A program made the position numbers and the translations under genes. DNA of 64,000 bases, from assembly GCF_029674545.1 (NCBI RefSeq), contig NZ_CP121354.1:6209001-6273000 (forward strand). Reading direction: 5' to 3'. Source of the DNA: Mesorhizobium sp. WSM4904 (lineage in GTDB: Bacteria > Pseudomonadota > Alphaproteobacteria > Rhizobiales > Rhizobiaceae). The notes beneath the pieces are model-generated. The model was not told the DNA's origin and did no database searches. It was given only the letters and a program-made list of their open reading frames with translations. This document shows, one piece after another, positions 1 through 9,479 of the stretch (the first letter of the stretch is position 1; each line of letters begins with the position of its first letter).

Positions 1-392
1 GTCGACAGGGTAGCATGGCGAGTTCCTCTCGTTGAAAGGAACTCGACGGTCGACGCCTCTAGTCGATGGGTTCTTGGGGTTCGTTTTGCCGTTACCAAGA
101 GGTGGATTTGAACGCGCGGCCGCTTTCGGTTGCCTCTGCCCCCGGGCGGAACGACTGAGATTGGGCGCGAAACCGCCATTCCGCAGCAGAGAACTGCGGC
201 CGGCGAGTGGCTGGCCGGGCTTCTTGAATCAACTTTGGCGAGCTGCTCTGTAGGCTATTAACACGACAGTTATGTTGGTCGCCGAGCATTTGTGGGCCGA
301 GATGAAGTTCGATCGTTCGACCCGCCACCTCGTTAACAAGTACCTAAGCCGGGCTTGGCGGGAGCGTGAAGACTCCCACCAAGCCGGTTTTG
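1..392. other. No supported gene at window start
   Basis: I see no convincing coding region here; the short open frames have no recognisable protein character. A 9-bp inverted repeat (19-27 with 37-45) is present but is not followed by a T-run. The right end of the stretch holds the hairpin listed separately at 349-387. Confidence 0.5.
349..387 (-). terminator. Hairpin after the first sugar-binding protein gene
   Basis: Stem of about 15 bp (349-364 with 373-387) with an 8-nt loop and one or two mismatches, directly after the stop codon of the binding-protein gene at 393. The T-run (388-391) lies on the plus-strand side and the minus-strand side has only CTT, so termination of the minus-strand operon is likely but the T-tract is weak. 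Confidence 0.5.
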
Positions 393-1400
393 TCAGTTCT
401 TGCCGCAGGTGTCGGCCATGTCGGGCGTGCACTTGACGAAGCCGGTGTCGATATAGGGGGGCACCGTCTTGCCCTGCTTCAGGTCGTGCAGCGCCTCGAT
501 CGACTTGTAGCCCATATTGTATGGGCTCTGACCGACGAGGTAGTGGGCAAGCCCATCCTTGAGCAGCGGCAGCTGCGGCGCGAAGGCGTCGCCGAAGGAG
601 ATGACGAGGTCCTTGGAATCGACGCGGTCCTTCACGCGGCCGACCGCCTGGCGGTAGGCCGACGGCGCGTATTGCGCCCAGCCGCCGACGGCCACGAAGG
701 CGTCGAGCTTGGGATTGGCGACCAGCACGTCGTTCATCTGCTGGGCGGCGAGGCTGATGTTGTCATTGTTGTAGATCGGGCAGCCGTCGACCTCGGTCCA
801 GCCGTTCTCGCCGGCAAGACGCTTCACCGGCTTGTCCTTGGAGACATTGGCCAGCGTGTCGCGAATGCCCTGGACGCGCAGGTCGAGATTGAGCGAGCCG
901 GCCGTGCCGGTCTGGATGCAGACCGTGCCGCCCTTCGGCTTGTGTTCGACGACCTTCTTCGCGAGTTCCACGCCGAAATTGTAGTTGTCGGTGCCGATGA
1001 AGGTCGAGCGCAGGCCAGCGTCTTCCTGCAGCAGGTCGCCATCGAAGGTCACGATCGGGATGCCGGCGGCCTTGGCCTTTTCCAGCAGCCGGGCCACGGA
1101 CTTCGGATTGGTCGCGGAGACCGCGATGCCGTCGACGCCCTTGGTCAGCACGTCGTTGATGACCTGGAGCTGCTGGGCCTCGTTCACCTCCGACGGGCCG
1201 ATATAATAGCACTCGACGCCGAGGTCTTTGGCGGCCTTCTCGCAGCCCTCCTTGACCGGAGCGCTGAAGACGTCGTTCACCGTCTTGACGATCACCGCAT
1301 AGGTCTCGGCCGAAGCCGGCGCTGCATTGATGCCAGCGGCGAACGCCGCGGCGAGCACGGTCGCGCCCATTCGGGCGGTCAGTCTGTTGATGCGTCTCAT
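393..1400 (-). CDS. Sugar ABC transporter, periplasmic binding protein (family 4)
   Basis: A 335-residue protein with a Sec signal peptide (basic start, hydrophobic stretch, probable cleavage after the ASA at residue 31) and a type I periplasmic-binding fold of the ribose/galactose kind. It should capture a monosaccharide or polyol in the periplasm and hand it to the permease encoded just upstream. Typical segments are a KTVNDVFSAPV start of the first lobe, the GVDGIAVSATNP strand and an AGIPIVTFDGD strand. The ATG at 1400 is preceded by a good GAGGAG ribosome site. It is the last gene of a seven-gene minus-strand operon. Together with the single-domain ATPase and ROK kinase the order resembles the rhizobial frcBCAK fructose system, but the substrate cannot be read from sequence. 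Confidence 0.9.
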   Translation of the reverse strand: MRRINRLTARMGATVLAAAFAAGINAAPASAETYAVIVKTVNDVFSAPVKEGCEKAAKDLGVECYYIGPSEVNEAQQLQVINDVLTKGVDGIAVSATNPKSVARLLEKAKAAGIPIVTFDGDLLQEDAGLRSTFIGTDNYNFGVELAKKVVEHKPKGGTVCIQTGTAGSLNLDLRVQGIRDTLANVSKDKPVKRLAGENGWTEVDGCPIYNNDNISLAAQQMNDVLVANPKLDAFVAVGGWAQYAPSAYRQAVGRVKDRVDSKDLVISFGDAFAPQLPLLKDGLAHYLVGQSPYNMGYKSIEALHDLKQGKTVPPYIDTGFVKCTPDMADTCGKN

Positions 1401-1478
1401 GGTTTTCTCCTCTCTGATGTTATGTGCACGAAAGTGCGCGAACCTGCCGGACAGGCCACCTGCCTGTCCGGACCGGTC

Positions 1479-2483
1479 CTAGGCGCGGGTGGAGCGGAAC
1501 CGTTCAAGCAGTACCGCGAACAGGATGAAGAGGCCGACGAAGGTGCCCTGCCAGAAGGGGTTCACGCCGGCGAGCAGCAGGGCGTTGCGGATCACTTCGA
1601 TCAGCACCGAGCCGATGACGGCGCCGAAGGACGTGCCGAAGCCGCCGAGCAGGTTGGCGCCGCCGATGACGGTCGCGGCGATGACCTGCAGCTCCTGGCC
1701 CTGGCCGAGCGCGTTGGTGGCGGCGCCCATCCAGCCGACGAGGAAGATGGCGGTCATGCCGGTCATGGCGCCGAGCAGCGCGTAGGTCGAAACCTTGACG
1801 CGATCGACCGGGATGCCGGAGAGGCGCGCGGCGTTTTCATTGCCGCCGATGGCACGCACGTAGCGGCCCCATTTGGTCATCGACAGGAGCCACTGCATGA
1901 CGACGGCCGAGACGATCACCGCCCACAGCACATTCGGCACGCCGAGGAAGGAGCCGCCGCCGAGCGCCAGCAGCGTGTCGCCGGCCTTGCCGAAATCGTA
2001 GACGACCTGGTTGTTTGTGACGACCAAGGTTTGAGAGCGCACCAGGCTCATCATGCCGAGCGTGACGATGAAGGGCGGCAGCTTCAGGTATGAGACCAGC
2101 GCGCCGTTGACGATGCCGACGAACGCGCCGACGAGAAGCACGAACAAGACGACCACGGCAAAAGGATAGCCGCTGGCGCTGAACAGGCCGAGCATCACGC
2201 CGGTCAGGCCAAGCGTGGAGCCGACGGAGATGTCGATGCCGCCGGCCATGATCACCGGCGTCATGCCGATCGCCATCAGCGCCGTGAAGCAGAAATTCTG
2301 CAGGATGTTGGCCATGTTGGCGCCGGTGAGGAAGCGCGGCGCGATCATGCCGACCACGGCGCCGATGATCAGCACCGCGACGACGATCCAGAACTCCTGG
2401 CTGCGCAGCATCTCGCCGAGCTTGCTGCGTTCCGACAGGTTGAAGACCGAATCCAGGTTGCTTGCGTCCGGAGACTTGTTCAT
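1479..2483 (-). CDS. Sugar ABC transporter permease (CUT2, BPD_transp_2)
   Basis: A 334-residue inner-membrane protein with about eight to ten hydrophobic segments. It carries the CUT2 permease hallmark GGIDISVGS after the third segment and the cytoplasmic coupling loop GGNENAARLSGI that docks on the ATPase. It forms the translocation pore for the sugar bound by the protein encoded at 393-1400. The start at 2483 is chosen because a strong GGGAGGA site precedes it by seven bases; the frame stays open further upstream but that part overlaps the ATPase gene out of frame. It lies 17 bases after the ATPase stop. Confidence 0.92.
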   Translation of the reverse strand: MNKSPDASNLDSVFNLSERSKLGEMLRSQEFWIVVAVLIIGAVVGMIAPRFLTGANMANILQNFCFTALMAIGMTPVIMAGGIDISVGSTLGLTGVMLGLFSASGYPFAVVVLFVLLVGAFVGIVNGALVSYLKLPPFIVTLGMMSLVRSQTLVVTNNQVVYDFGKAGDTLLALGGGSFLGVPNVLWAVIVSAVVMQWLLSMTKWGRYVRAIGGNENAARLSGIPVDRVKVSTYALLGAMTGMTAIFLVGWMGAATNALGQGQELQVIAATVIGGANLLGGFGTSFGAVIGSVLIEVIRNALLLAGVNPFWQGTFVGLFILFAVLLERFRSTRA

Positions 2484-2500
2484 CTCATCCTCCCTTTGCC

Positions 2501-3237
<737 letters not shown>

Positions 3238-3241
<4 letters not shown>

Positions 3242-4197
3242 GGCAGGGACTCCCGTTCTTGCTTCGCTTGCGATGCCGGCATCGATCGCGCCGCGGCATA
3301 GTCGTCGGCGGCCTTGAGACCGCCATAGAGGACGGCGCGCCAGCCGAGCCCGGCCCAGCGCAGATCCATCGGGCGGCCCGTCTCGGCGAAGGGCGCGCGC
3401 AGCGCCACAAGCTCCTCCAACCGCCGGCGCGGGAATGCGTCGATCGCGCAGACCCCTCCCCCGAGCACGATCGTGGCCGGGGAAAACAGCGCCACCGCCG
3501 TGCCTATTGCGAGTGCCTGATCGCGCACGAAGCGGTCGATGTCGGCGCCAAGCCCCGGGATGCTCCGGGACTGGACAAAAACCTGGGTGACGGGAACGCC
3601 GTATCTCTCGGCAATCACTTCCAGTGCGCGGCCTGAAACGTAGGTTTCCAGGCAGTCGGTGCGCAGCCCCTCCAGCGTCCTGCCCTCATTGCCGAAAGGC
3701 ATATGGCCGATCTCCAGCGCCCAGCCGCCACCGCGAAAGGCTTCGCCGCCCTGCAGGAAGGCGCCGCCCACCCCGGTGCCGAAGAACAGGCCAAGCACGC
3801 TGTCGGCGTCTTTGGCGGCACCCGCGATCACCTCGCCGGCCAGCACCAATACGGAGTCGCGTTCGATGATGACGGGGAAGCCGAGCAGCGCGCCGAGTTC
3901 GCTCGCCAGACGATGGCCGTTGAGCTCGGGCACATTGCCGGCGAAGAGCACACGGTCGCCGTCGATGTCGATGAAGCCGGGAACGGTCGAGACCATCAGG
4001 TCGGGGGCGAGGCCGGCCTCGGCGCAGAACTCCCTGACGAGCCTGGCGAAGCTGCCGACGGGATCGGCGTTGCGCAGCGAGGAGGACGGGAAGAGCCGCT
4101 CGCCGGCCTGCGGAACACGGTCGACGACCATGCCGCATTTGACCGAGGTGCCCCCGACATCGACGACCAGGATCGAGCGGATCGAGGCTCGCGTCAT
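3238..4197 (-). CDS. ROK-family sugar kinase, zinc motif lost
   Basis: A 319-residue ROK-fold protein with the phosphate-binding DVGGTSVK at residues 13-20, a catalytic-type ERDS aspartate near 114 and the EIGH motif at 162-165. It has no N-terminal helix-turn-helix, so it is a kinase rather than a regulator. It probably phosphorylates the imported sugar; FrcK and allose kinase are the nearest functional analogues I can think of. The usual CxCGxxGC zinc motif after EIGH is absent; only one cysteine (residue 182, in DCLE) remains. It sits between a hydrolase gene and the ATPase gene, overlapping both by four bases, so it is part of the same operon. Confidence 0.85.
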
Positions 4198-5012
4198 AGG
4201 TCGCCTCCCCTGTCCGGAAGGAAGCCCGCCAACGCATCGCGGAACTCGGCGACGTAGGCCGCGCGGTCGATCGTCTTCGATGTGATCTCGGCCAGCCGGG
4301 CGCCCGGTATGAGGCCGGCCAGCTCGCGCGCATAGGCGAGCGGGTGGACGTAGTCCTGGTCATTGCCGATGATCAGCGCCGGCTGCCGGATCGTCGCGAT
4401 TTGGGCCCGGCTCACGCCCGGTGAGTCGAGCGGGATGCGCGACAGAAGCGCTATCGTGGTGTCGGGCCGCGGGCGCTTGAAGAAACCGATGAGCGAAACC
4501 GCGTTGTCCGGCGAGGCCGCCATGACCTCGAGGAACTCCGGCGAGACGCGAAAACGCTCCGCGCCTTCTTCGGCGCCGTATTCCTCGAGATATTGCGCCG
4601 CGACGCGATAGCCGTGCTGGCGCGCGATGGAAGGTGCATCCACCCAGGCAGGCCGCGCCAGCACCAGCTTGGCAACGCGCACGGCGCTGAGGCTTGCCAG
4701 CCGCAGCGCGATCGCCGCGCCCAATGAGATGCCGCCGACCGCTGCCTGTTCGATGCCGAGATGGTCGAGCAACGCCATGGCATCGTCGGCGAGTTGCGCG
4801 ATCGAGAGGCGCGACGGATCGCCAAGCGCGGAGGCGCCGTGACCCCGGCACATCAGCGTGATGCGTTGCAGACCGGTGTTTTCGGGGAACACCTCGACCG
4901 GCTGGTCGAGGGGCGCGCCGAGCCCATGCTGCCACAGCACCGGCTGTCCTTTACCCGCGACATCGAAGGTCAGCGCGCAATCGTCGGCGGTGGTGAAGGT
5001 ACCGACGGTCAC
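4194..5012 (-). CDS. Alpha/beta-hydrolase, possible sugar lactonase
   Basis: A 272-residue alpha/beta-hydrolase. The oxyanion-hole QHGLG is at 28-32, the MCRGHGAS segment at 54-61 and the nucleophile elbow GGISLG at 93-98 (Ser96). The acid is likely in GNDQDYVHP. The C-terminal region where the catalytic histidine is expected reads ITSKTIDRAAYV and has no histidine, so the triad may be incomplete or rearranged. Starts with GTG overlapping the stop of the isomerase gene (GTGA). With a Gfo/Idh/MocA dehydrogenase in the same operon, hydrolysis of a sugar lactone is a reasonable guess, not more. Confidence 0.8.
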   Translation of the reverse strand: MTVGTFTTADDCALTFDVAGKGQPVLWQHGLGAPLDQPVEVFPENTGLQRITLMCRGHGASALGDPSRLSIAQLADDAMALLDHLGIEQAAVGGISLGAAIALRLASLSAVRVAKLVLARPAWVDAPSIARQHGYRVAAQYLEEYGAEEGAERFRVSPEFLEVMAASPDNAVSLIGFFKRPRPDTTIALLSRIPLDSPGVSRAQIATIRQPALIIGNDQDYVHPLAYARELAGLIPGARLAEITSKTIDRAAYVAEFRDALAGFLPDRGGDL

Positions 5013-5836
5013 CAGACGTCCTCAAGAAGCGCGCGCAGAGTTGCTCCCGACGCGGCTGCATCCTTGTGCTCGAAGCCATGCGCGACCACGGCCTGGCCGT
5101 AGCCGCAGGAGCGTAAGAGCCGCAGGAACCGGTGGATGTCGACGGCGCCGGCCCCGGTGGCGACCACCGCGCCGGCGCGGTCGACATCCTTGGCATGCGC
5201 CAGGATGATGTGCTCGCCGAGCAGGTCCACCGCCTCTTCCATGACGCGGGCCTGGTCGCTCAGCCTATCGCCGACGAGATTGGCGGCGTCGAGGATGATG
5301 CCGAGGCGCGGGTTCCCGACCTCGTCGAGGATCCGGCGCGCGAGAACGGCATCGGCGACGACATTGCCGGGCTCGGGCTCGATGCCGAGCCTGACGTCGT
5401 GCTTCGCGGCAAGCTCGAGCGCCGCATCGAGTTCGGCGCGCATGTCGGCCCAGGCGGACGGCGAGGCGTTGTCGGGGTGGGCTGCCCACATGTCGTCGGC
5501 GTTGCGCGAACCGGTGCACAGCGTCACGATCGGCGCGCCGAGCAGCGGCGCGGCGGCGACGACGTTGGCGAAGCGGGCACGGGCGGCACGGCGCACCGCC
5601 ACGTCGGGATGAGCCACGTTGTAGGTGCCGGAGAGACCAGCGATCGCCAGGCCGTGCTTGCGGGCAGCCTCGGCAAACGCTTTCAACTCACCGGCAGGGA
5701 CGGAGTCCGGAAGGCTGGCCAAACCCAGGCACGACAGGTTGAACTGCATGCCCTCATAGCCGTCCTGCCCAATTGCCGAGAGTAGCTCGTCGACGGTGCC
5801 GAGCGGATAGGTGCGGGCCAAGATCGCGGGATACAT
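5009..5836 (-). CDS. Sugar phosphate isomerase/epimerase, TIM-barrel (AP endonuclease 2 fold)
   Basis: A 275-residue xylose-isomerase-like TIM barrel. The metal-binding pattern of the family can be traced: GIEPEPGN, then IILDAANL, then ILAHAKDV and a late HGFEHKD. Family members isomerise or epimerise keto sugars, inosose or hydroxypyruvate. The start ATG overlaps the stop of the dehydrogenase gene (TGATG at 5834-5838). It pairs with the Gfo/Idh/MocA enzyme as in many inositol-like and oxidised-sugar pathways, suggesting that a keto intermediate is made by the dehydrogenase and processed here. The exact reaction cannot be told. Confidence 0.85.
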   Translation of the reverse strand: MYPAILARTYPLGTVDELLSAIGQDGYEGMQFNLSCLGLASLPDSVPAGELKAFAEAARKHGLAIAGLSGTYNVAHPDVAVRRAARARFANVVAAAPLLGAPIVTLCTGSRNADDMWAAHPDNASPSAWADMRAELDAALELAAKHDVRLGIEPEPGNVVADAVLARRILDEVGNPRLGIILDAANLVGDRLSDQARVMEEAVDLLGEHIILAHAKDVDRAGAVVATGAGAVDIHRFLRLLRSCGYGQAVVAHGFEHKDAAASGATLRALLEDVW

Positions 5837-6915
5837 CAGACCGGCCCCGAGGCGTCCGCCAGATCGACGGGCTTGCCGCTGCGCACCGACTGGCCGATCG
5901 CCACCATGGCGCGGACGGAGGCGACGCCATCCTCGATCGAAGCGCCGTTCATCGGCGTGCCGTTCAGGACGACGTCGGCGAAGCCTTCGAGCTGGCGGCG
6001 GTAGAAATGGCCGTCGGCGCCAAGCACGCGCTCGGAGGAAGCGCTGCTTTCGCGAAAGATGTCGACCTCGCTCGACTTATAGTACCAGGGATTGAAGATC
6101 TTGCCGGTGGCGCTGCCGTTCTCGCCATAGAGTTGGAAGCCCTCGTGCCAATCCATCCGGACCGGCAGCGTCAGATCGAGATGGCCGAGCGCGCCGTTTT
6201 CGAATTCCGTGTCGACGAACCAGCAATGGGCGCAGAAGCGTTCGAGCAGACGCGCCTGGACCGACTTGATCGGCCCGGCCAGATAACGCGCGAGATCGAC
6301 GAGATGGCTGCCATGCGCCAGCATGAAATAGCGCTGGCGGTCGGCTTTCTGGTCCCCGGCCGGCTTCAATGCCTTGGCGCCGGTCCTCGGCACCGGCTGC
6401 ACGGCATCGGTCATGGTGTAGCGATGAGTGGAATCGCAGTACCAGGCCTTCAGCGCCAGCAGCGAGCCCATCTCGCCGGTGGCGAACTCGTGCGCCGCCT
6501 GGATACCGGGGTCGAAACGCAGCATATGGCCGATCTGCAGCACCAGGCCGGTGCGCTCGACATGGGCCTTCAGTTCCTCCGCCTCCTCGACCGACATGGC
6601 GATCGGCTTTTCGCAGAGAACGTGCTTGCCGGCCGAAAGCGCCTTGATTGCCGCCGGAACGTGGAAGGCATCGGAAATGCCGATGACGACCGCCTCGACT
6701 TTTGCGTCGGCAAGCATGCGGTCATAGTCGTTGTAGATGCTGATCGCGTCGTAGAAGGACCCGAAACGCCGCGCCAGATCGACATCGGCGTCGCAGACGG
6801 CCTGTAAGACGACGTTCCTGCCCTTCTGCGCCGATTCCAGATGCGCGAACTGGGATATCGGTCCGCAACCGAGGATACCAATGCGCAGGCAACGGTCGTC
6901 TTTCTTAACGGGCAC
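5836..6915 (-). CDS. Gfo/Idh/MocA-family NAD(P)-dependent oxidoreductase
   Basis: A 359-residue sugar dehydrogenase. The N-terminal Rossmann motif is GILGCGPISQF, the conserved lysine motif is CEKPIAM and the C-terminal alpha/beta domain of the family follows. It should oxidise a sugar or cyclitol with NAD(P). First gene of the operon; GTG start with an AGGGAG site about eight bases before. The perfect palindrome at 6928-6964 begins 13 bases upstream of this start codon, so transcription is probably blocked there by the ROK repressor encoded next door. The following six genes are tightly packed and should be co-transcribed. Confidence 0.9.
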   Translation of the reverse strand: MPVKKDDRCLRIGILGCGPISQFAHLESAQKGRNVVLQAVCDADVDLARRFGSFYDAISIYNDYDRMLADAKVEAVVIGISDAFHVPAAIKALSAGKHVLCEKPIAMSVEEAEELKAHVERTGLVLQIGHMLRFDPGIQAAHEFATGEMGSLLALKAWYCDSTHRYTMTDAVQPVPRTGAKALKPAGDQKADRQRYFMLAHGSHLVDLARYLAGPIKSVQARLLERFCAHCWFVDTEFENGALGHLDLTLPVRMDWHEGFQLYGENGSATGKIFNPWYYKSSEVDIFRESSASSERVLGADGHFYRRQLEGFADVVLNGTPMNGASIEDGVASVRAMVAIGQSVRSGKPVDLADASGPV

Positions 6916-6927
6916 AGGCTATCTCCC

Positions 6928-6964
6928 TGATATTTGTTTTTGTCTTATACAAAAACAAATATCA
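6928..6964. promoter_or_regulatory. Perfect palindrome, probable ROK repressor operator
   Basis: Two perfect 16-nt arms (tgatatttgtttttgt at 6928-6943 and its exact reverse complement at 6949-6964) flank the 5-nt spacer cttat. AT-rich, in a GC-rich genome, and placed 13 bases before the first gene of the sugar operon. The TTTG/CAAA arms resemble known ROK operators of the NagC/Mlc type. The likely ligand is the ROK repressor encoded at 7147-8304. Confidence 0.85.
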
Positions 6965-7146
6965 CAAACCGCGTCACGTCAAGGCGGTTGATCAGGATTT
7001 CTGCGATTGCTGTTTTGCGGGGCGCGTGGATGGCGCTGAGCTGCGCATCCTGTCCGTGCTACTTGCTTGAACCGGCGCCTAAAAACAGACGGCGGTGGCC
7101 GAATGCCACTCTGCGCGAAAAGTGACGGAAAACGCTGTGGACCGCG

Positions 7147-8304
7147 TTACAGCGTGCTGGCTTCGAGGTCCGGCAGGGCGAAAAGCGTGTCGCGGATGGT
7201 GGCCGCCGCGCCGATCGCCGCGCCGTCGGCGCCGAACTGCGCCACCCTGATCTCGGGCATGGCGAAACCCGCCAGAAGCCGCCGCTTGATGTCGGCCTGG
7301 ATGCGCCGGCTGAGTTTTGGGTAAAGGCCGGCCAGCGGGCCGCCGAGCACGACGCGCCCGGGATCGAGCAGATGGATGGCGTTGACAAGACCGGCCGAAA
7401 GGCCGCTGACCCAGGCGTCGAGCGCGGCATCCACCGCCTTGTCGCCGACATTGGCGAGCAGCATCTGGACCCCGTCGGCCACCGGCTGCCCCTCTTCGAA
7501 CAGCCGCGTGAAAAGCTTGGCGCCGGCCAGCATCTCGAACGTGTCGACGCGTCCGCCGGCGGAAACGATGGTGTGGCCGATTTCGCCGGAATAGCCGTGC
7601 CCGCCCATCACGACACGGCCGTCATCGATGATGGCGCCGCCGATGCCCTCTGCCAGGAGAACGACCAGCATGCTGCCGGCCTTGGCCGTGGCGGAGGCGG
7701 CGAGCTCGGCATTGGCGAAGGCGAAGGCGTCGTTGCAGACCAAGACCGACCAGTCGGCCGGCGCCTTCCGCGTCAGCTCCGCCTGAAGCGGATAGTTGCG
7801 CCATTCGAGGAATGGCGCATGCACCACGCTGCCGTCGCGGGCGACCAGGCCTGGCACTGAAATGCCGATGCCCTCGACCTTGTCCTGCAACGCGGGATTT
7901 TCGTTCAGCAGCCTCTCGATCAGCGAGAGCAGCCTTGCCGCTATATGCCCGGCATCGCGGTAGCGCGGACCAGTCGGCTCGGCGATCCGGCTGGCGACAT
8001 TCATCTGCAGGTCGAGCAGCACCCCGGTCAAGGAACGCGTGCCGACATCGACGCCGACAAAATAAGCGCCCGAAGGGTTGAGCGACACGCCGACGCCCGG
8101 GCGGCCCTTGCGTGATTCAGGCGACATTTCGGCACTCTCGACGACCAGGCCGGCATCGAGCAGGACGCGCATGGCGTTGCCGATCGTGGCCCTTGTCAGG
8201 CCGAGCTGCCGAGCCATGTCGGCGCGAGAAAGCTGCCGGCCGTTTTGCAGCAGTCTCAGACAACGCCTGGCGTTGATATGGCGCAGTAGGCTTGTCGTGC
8301 TCAC
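7147..8304 (-). CDS. ROK-family transcriptional repressor of the first sugar operon
   Basis: A 385-residue ROK regulator: an N-terminal winged helix-turn-helix (residues about 5-55, with LSRADMARQLGLTRATIG) followed by a ROK sugar-binding fold with VGVDVGT and the GEIGH motif. The CxCGxxGC zinc motif is replaced by unrelated sequence (VSAGGRVDTFEML). GTG start; it aligns with the TTG start of the second ROK regulator at 13994, whose N-terminus is very similar. Transcribed in the same direction as the sugar operon and just upstream of it, with the 230-base gap holding the palindrome. It most likely releases DNA when the imported sugar or a derivative binds. Confidence 0.9.
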   Translation of the reverse strand: MSTTSLLRHINARRCLRLLQNGRQLSRADMARQLGLTRATIGNAMRVLLDAGLVVESAEMSPESRKGRPGVGVSLNPSGAYFVGVDVGTRSLTGVLLDLQMNVASRIAEPTGPRYRDAGHIAARLLSLIERLLNENPALQDKVEGIGISVPGLVARDGSVVHAPFLEWRNYPLQAELTRKAPADWSVLVCNDAFAFANAELAASATAKAGSMLVVLLAEGIGGAIIDDGRVVMGGHGYSGEIGHTIVSAGGRVDTFEMLAGAKLFTRLFEEGQPVADGVQMLLANVGDKAVDAALDAWVSGLSAGLVNAIHLLDPGRVVLGGPLAGLYPKLSRRIQADIKRRLLAGFAMPEIRVAQFGADGAAIGAAATIRDTLFALPDLEASTL

Positions 8305-8601
8305 GGCCGCATCTTTTGGTTACGTCCGCGCAAATACCATCGGAAGGGGCTATCCCAAAGCCGTTTTCTCACGGAAGCGTCCAAAGTCGGCACAGCCATC
8401 GTGTGGGCAAGGATATAATACTGAACCAGAGCCGCTATGGGGTTGACCGGGCTTGCGCGCCGACGCGGCCGCAGCGCTGCAACAAGTTCGTCCGCGCAGC
8501 CTAACGAGGCGAAACTGGAACCACCGTTTTCGACCGACTCGCTGTCTCTCAAAGATCGTCGCGAGCCGCATGGCAATGATCACAGAGGGAGTCCACTGAT
8601 C

Positions 8602-9375
8602 TTATGCGATCGACCAGCCGCCATCGATCATGAGGTTGGCCCCGTTGACAAGAGCGCCCGCAGGTGAAGCCAGATATACCACCGCGCCGGTGACATCATG
8701 GGTCTCACCAATCCGGCCGAGCGGAATATGCGCGAGCGTCTGGCGATGCGCCTCGGGGTCACTCAGATAGGGACGCGTCGAGTCGGTCCAGATAAAGGTC
8801 GGCGAAATGCTGTTCACAGCAATTCCCAACGGACCCCACTCGGCAGCCAGGCACCTGGTGAGATGATTGATGGCAGCCTTCGACATGCAGTAGATCGACT
8901 CCTCGCGCAGCGTGACGGTCCCGGCCTGGGAACTGATGTTGAGTATCCGGCCAGCACGACGCTCGATCATTGTCCTTGCCACAGCCTGCGTCAGGAAGAA
9001 CGTGCCTTTGAGGTTCGTGCCTAGAACCAGATCGAAGTCCTCCTCGCTGACGGATTGCGCCAGGCTTCGCCGCGATATGCCGATATTGTTGACCAGGATG
9101 TCGATCTGGCCGAAATGAGCCACCGCATCGCGTACGGCGTCTTCAATTCGTCGGGTCTCGGATATGTCCAACGGGACAATCAATGCGCGGCGCCCCAGCG
9201 CTTCGATGGCCGAGGTCAAATCCTTGCCGGCATTGTCATCACGAACGATCGCAACGATGTCGGCTCCCGCCTCGGCGCACGCCAACGCACAGGCTCGGCC
9301 AATACCGCGTCCAGCGCCGCTCACCATCACCACTTTCCCGTGAAGGCCGAAGCTTGGCAAAGAACTCTTGGTCAT
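8602..9375 (-). CDS. SDR-family oxidoreductase of the second sugar locus
   Basis: A 257-residue short-chain dehydrogenase with the cofactor motif SGAGRGIG near residue 15, NNIG in place of the usual NNAG, the catalytic serine in ISSQAG and YCMSK as the active-site YxxxK. The C-terminus MIDGGWSIA is typical. The start at 9375 is supported by GGAG eight bases upstream; a longer frame to 9483 has no such site. Last gene of the minus-strand operon with the permease, ATPase and binding protein; likely oxidises the imported sugar or polyol. The 297 bases between this gene and the ROK gene at 8304 hold nothing I recognise. Confidence 0.88.
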   Translation of the reverse strand: MTKSSLPSFGLHGKVVMVSGAGRGIGRACALACAEAGADIVAIVRDDNAGKDLTSAIEALGRRALIVPLDISETRRIEDAVRDAVAHFGQIDILVNNIGISRRSLAQSVSEEDFDLVLGTNLKGTFFLTQAVARTMIERRAGRILNISSQAGTVTLREESIYCMSKAAINHLTRCLAAEWGPLGIAVNSISPTFIWTDSTRPYLSDPEAHRQTLAHIPLGRIGETHDVTGAVVYLASPAGALVNGANLMIDGGWSIA

Positions 9376-9479
9376 CGTCAGTAGCTCCAATGTGCGCCGC
9401 TTCCCGGCTCCTGGTTGTCTGATGCTGCTTTGGTAAGGTGGCAAAACGCTACGAGTTGTGACGACTCTCCGCGATCGCC

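Noticed and set aside
100..125. A tRNA T-loop-like phrase (gttcaaatcc on the minus strand)
   Set aside because: No matching T stem, anticodon arm or acceptor stem could be folded around it.
366..2093. Long plus-strand open frame of 575 codons
   Set aside because: It lies opposite the binding-protein and permease genes and has the Arg/Ala/Gly/His-rich make-up of antisense GC-rich DNA; no family features.
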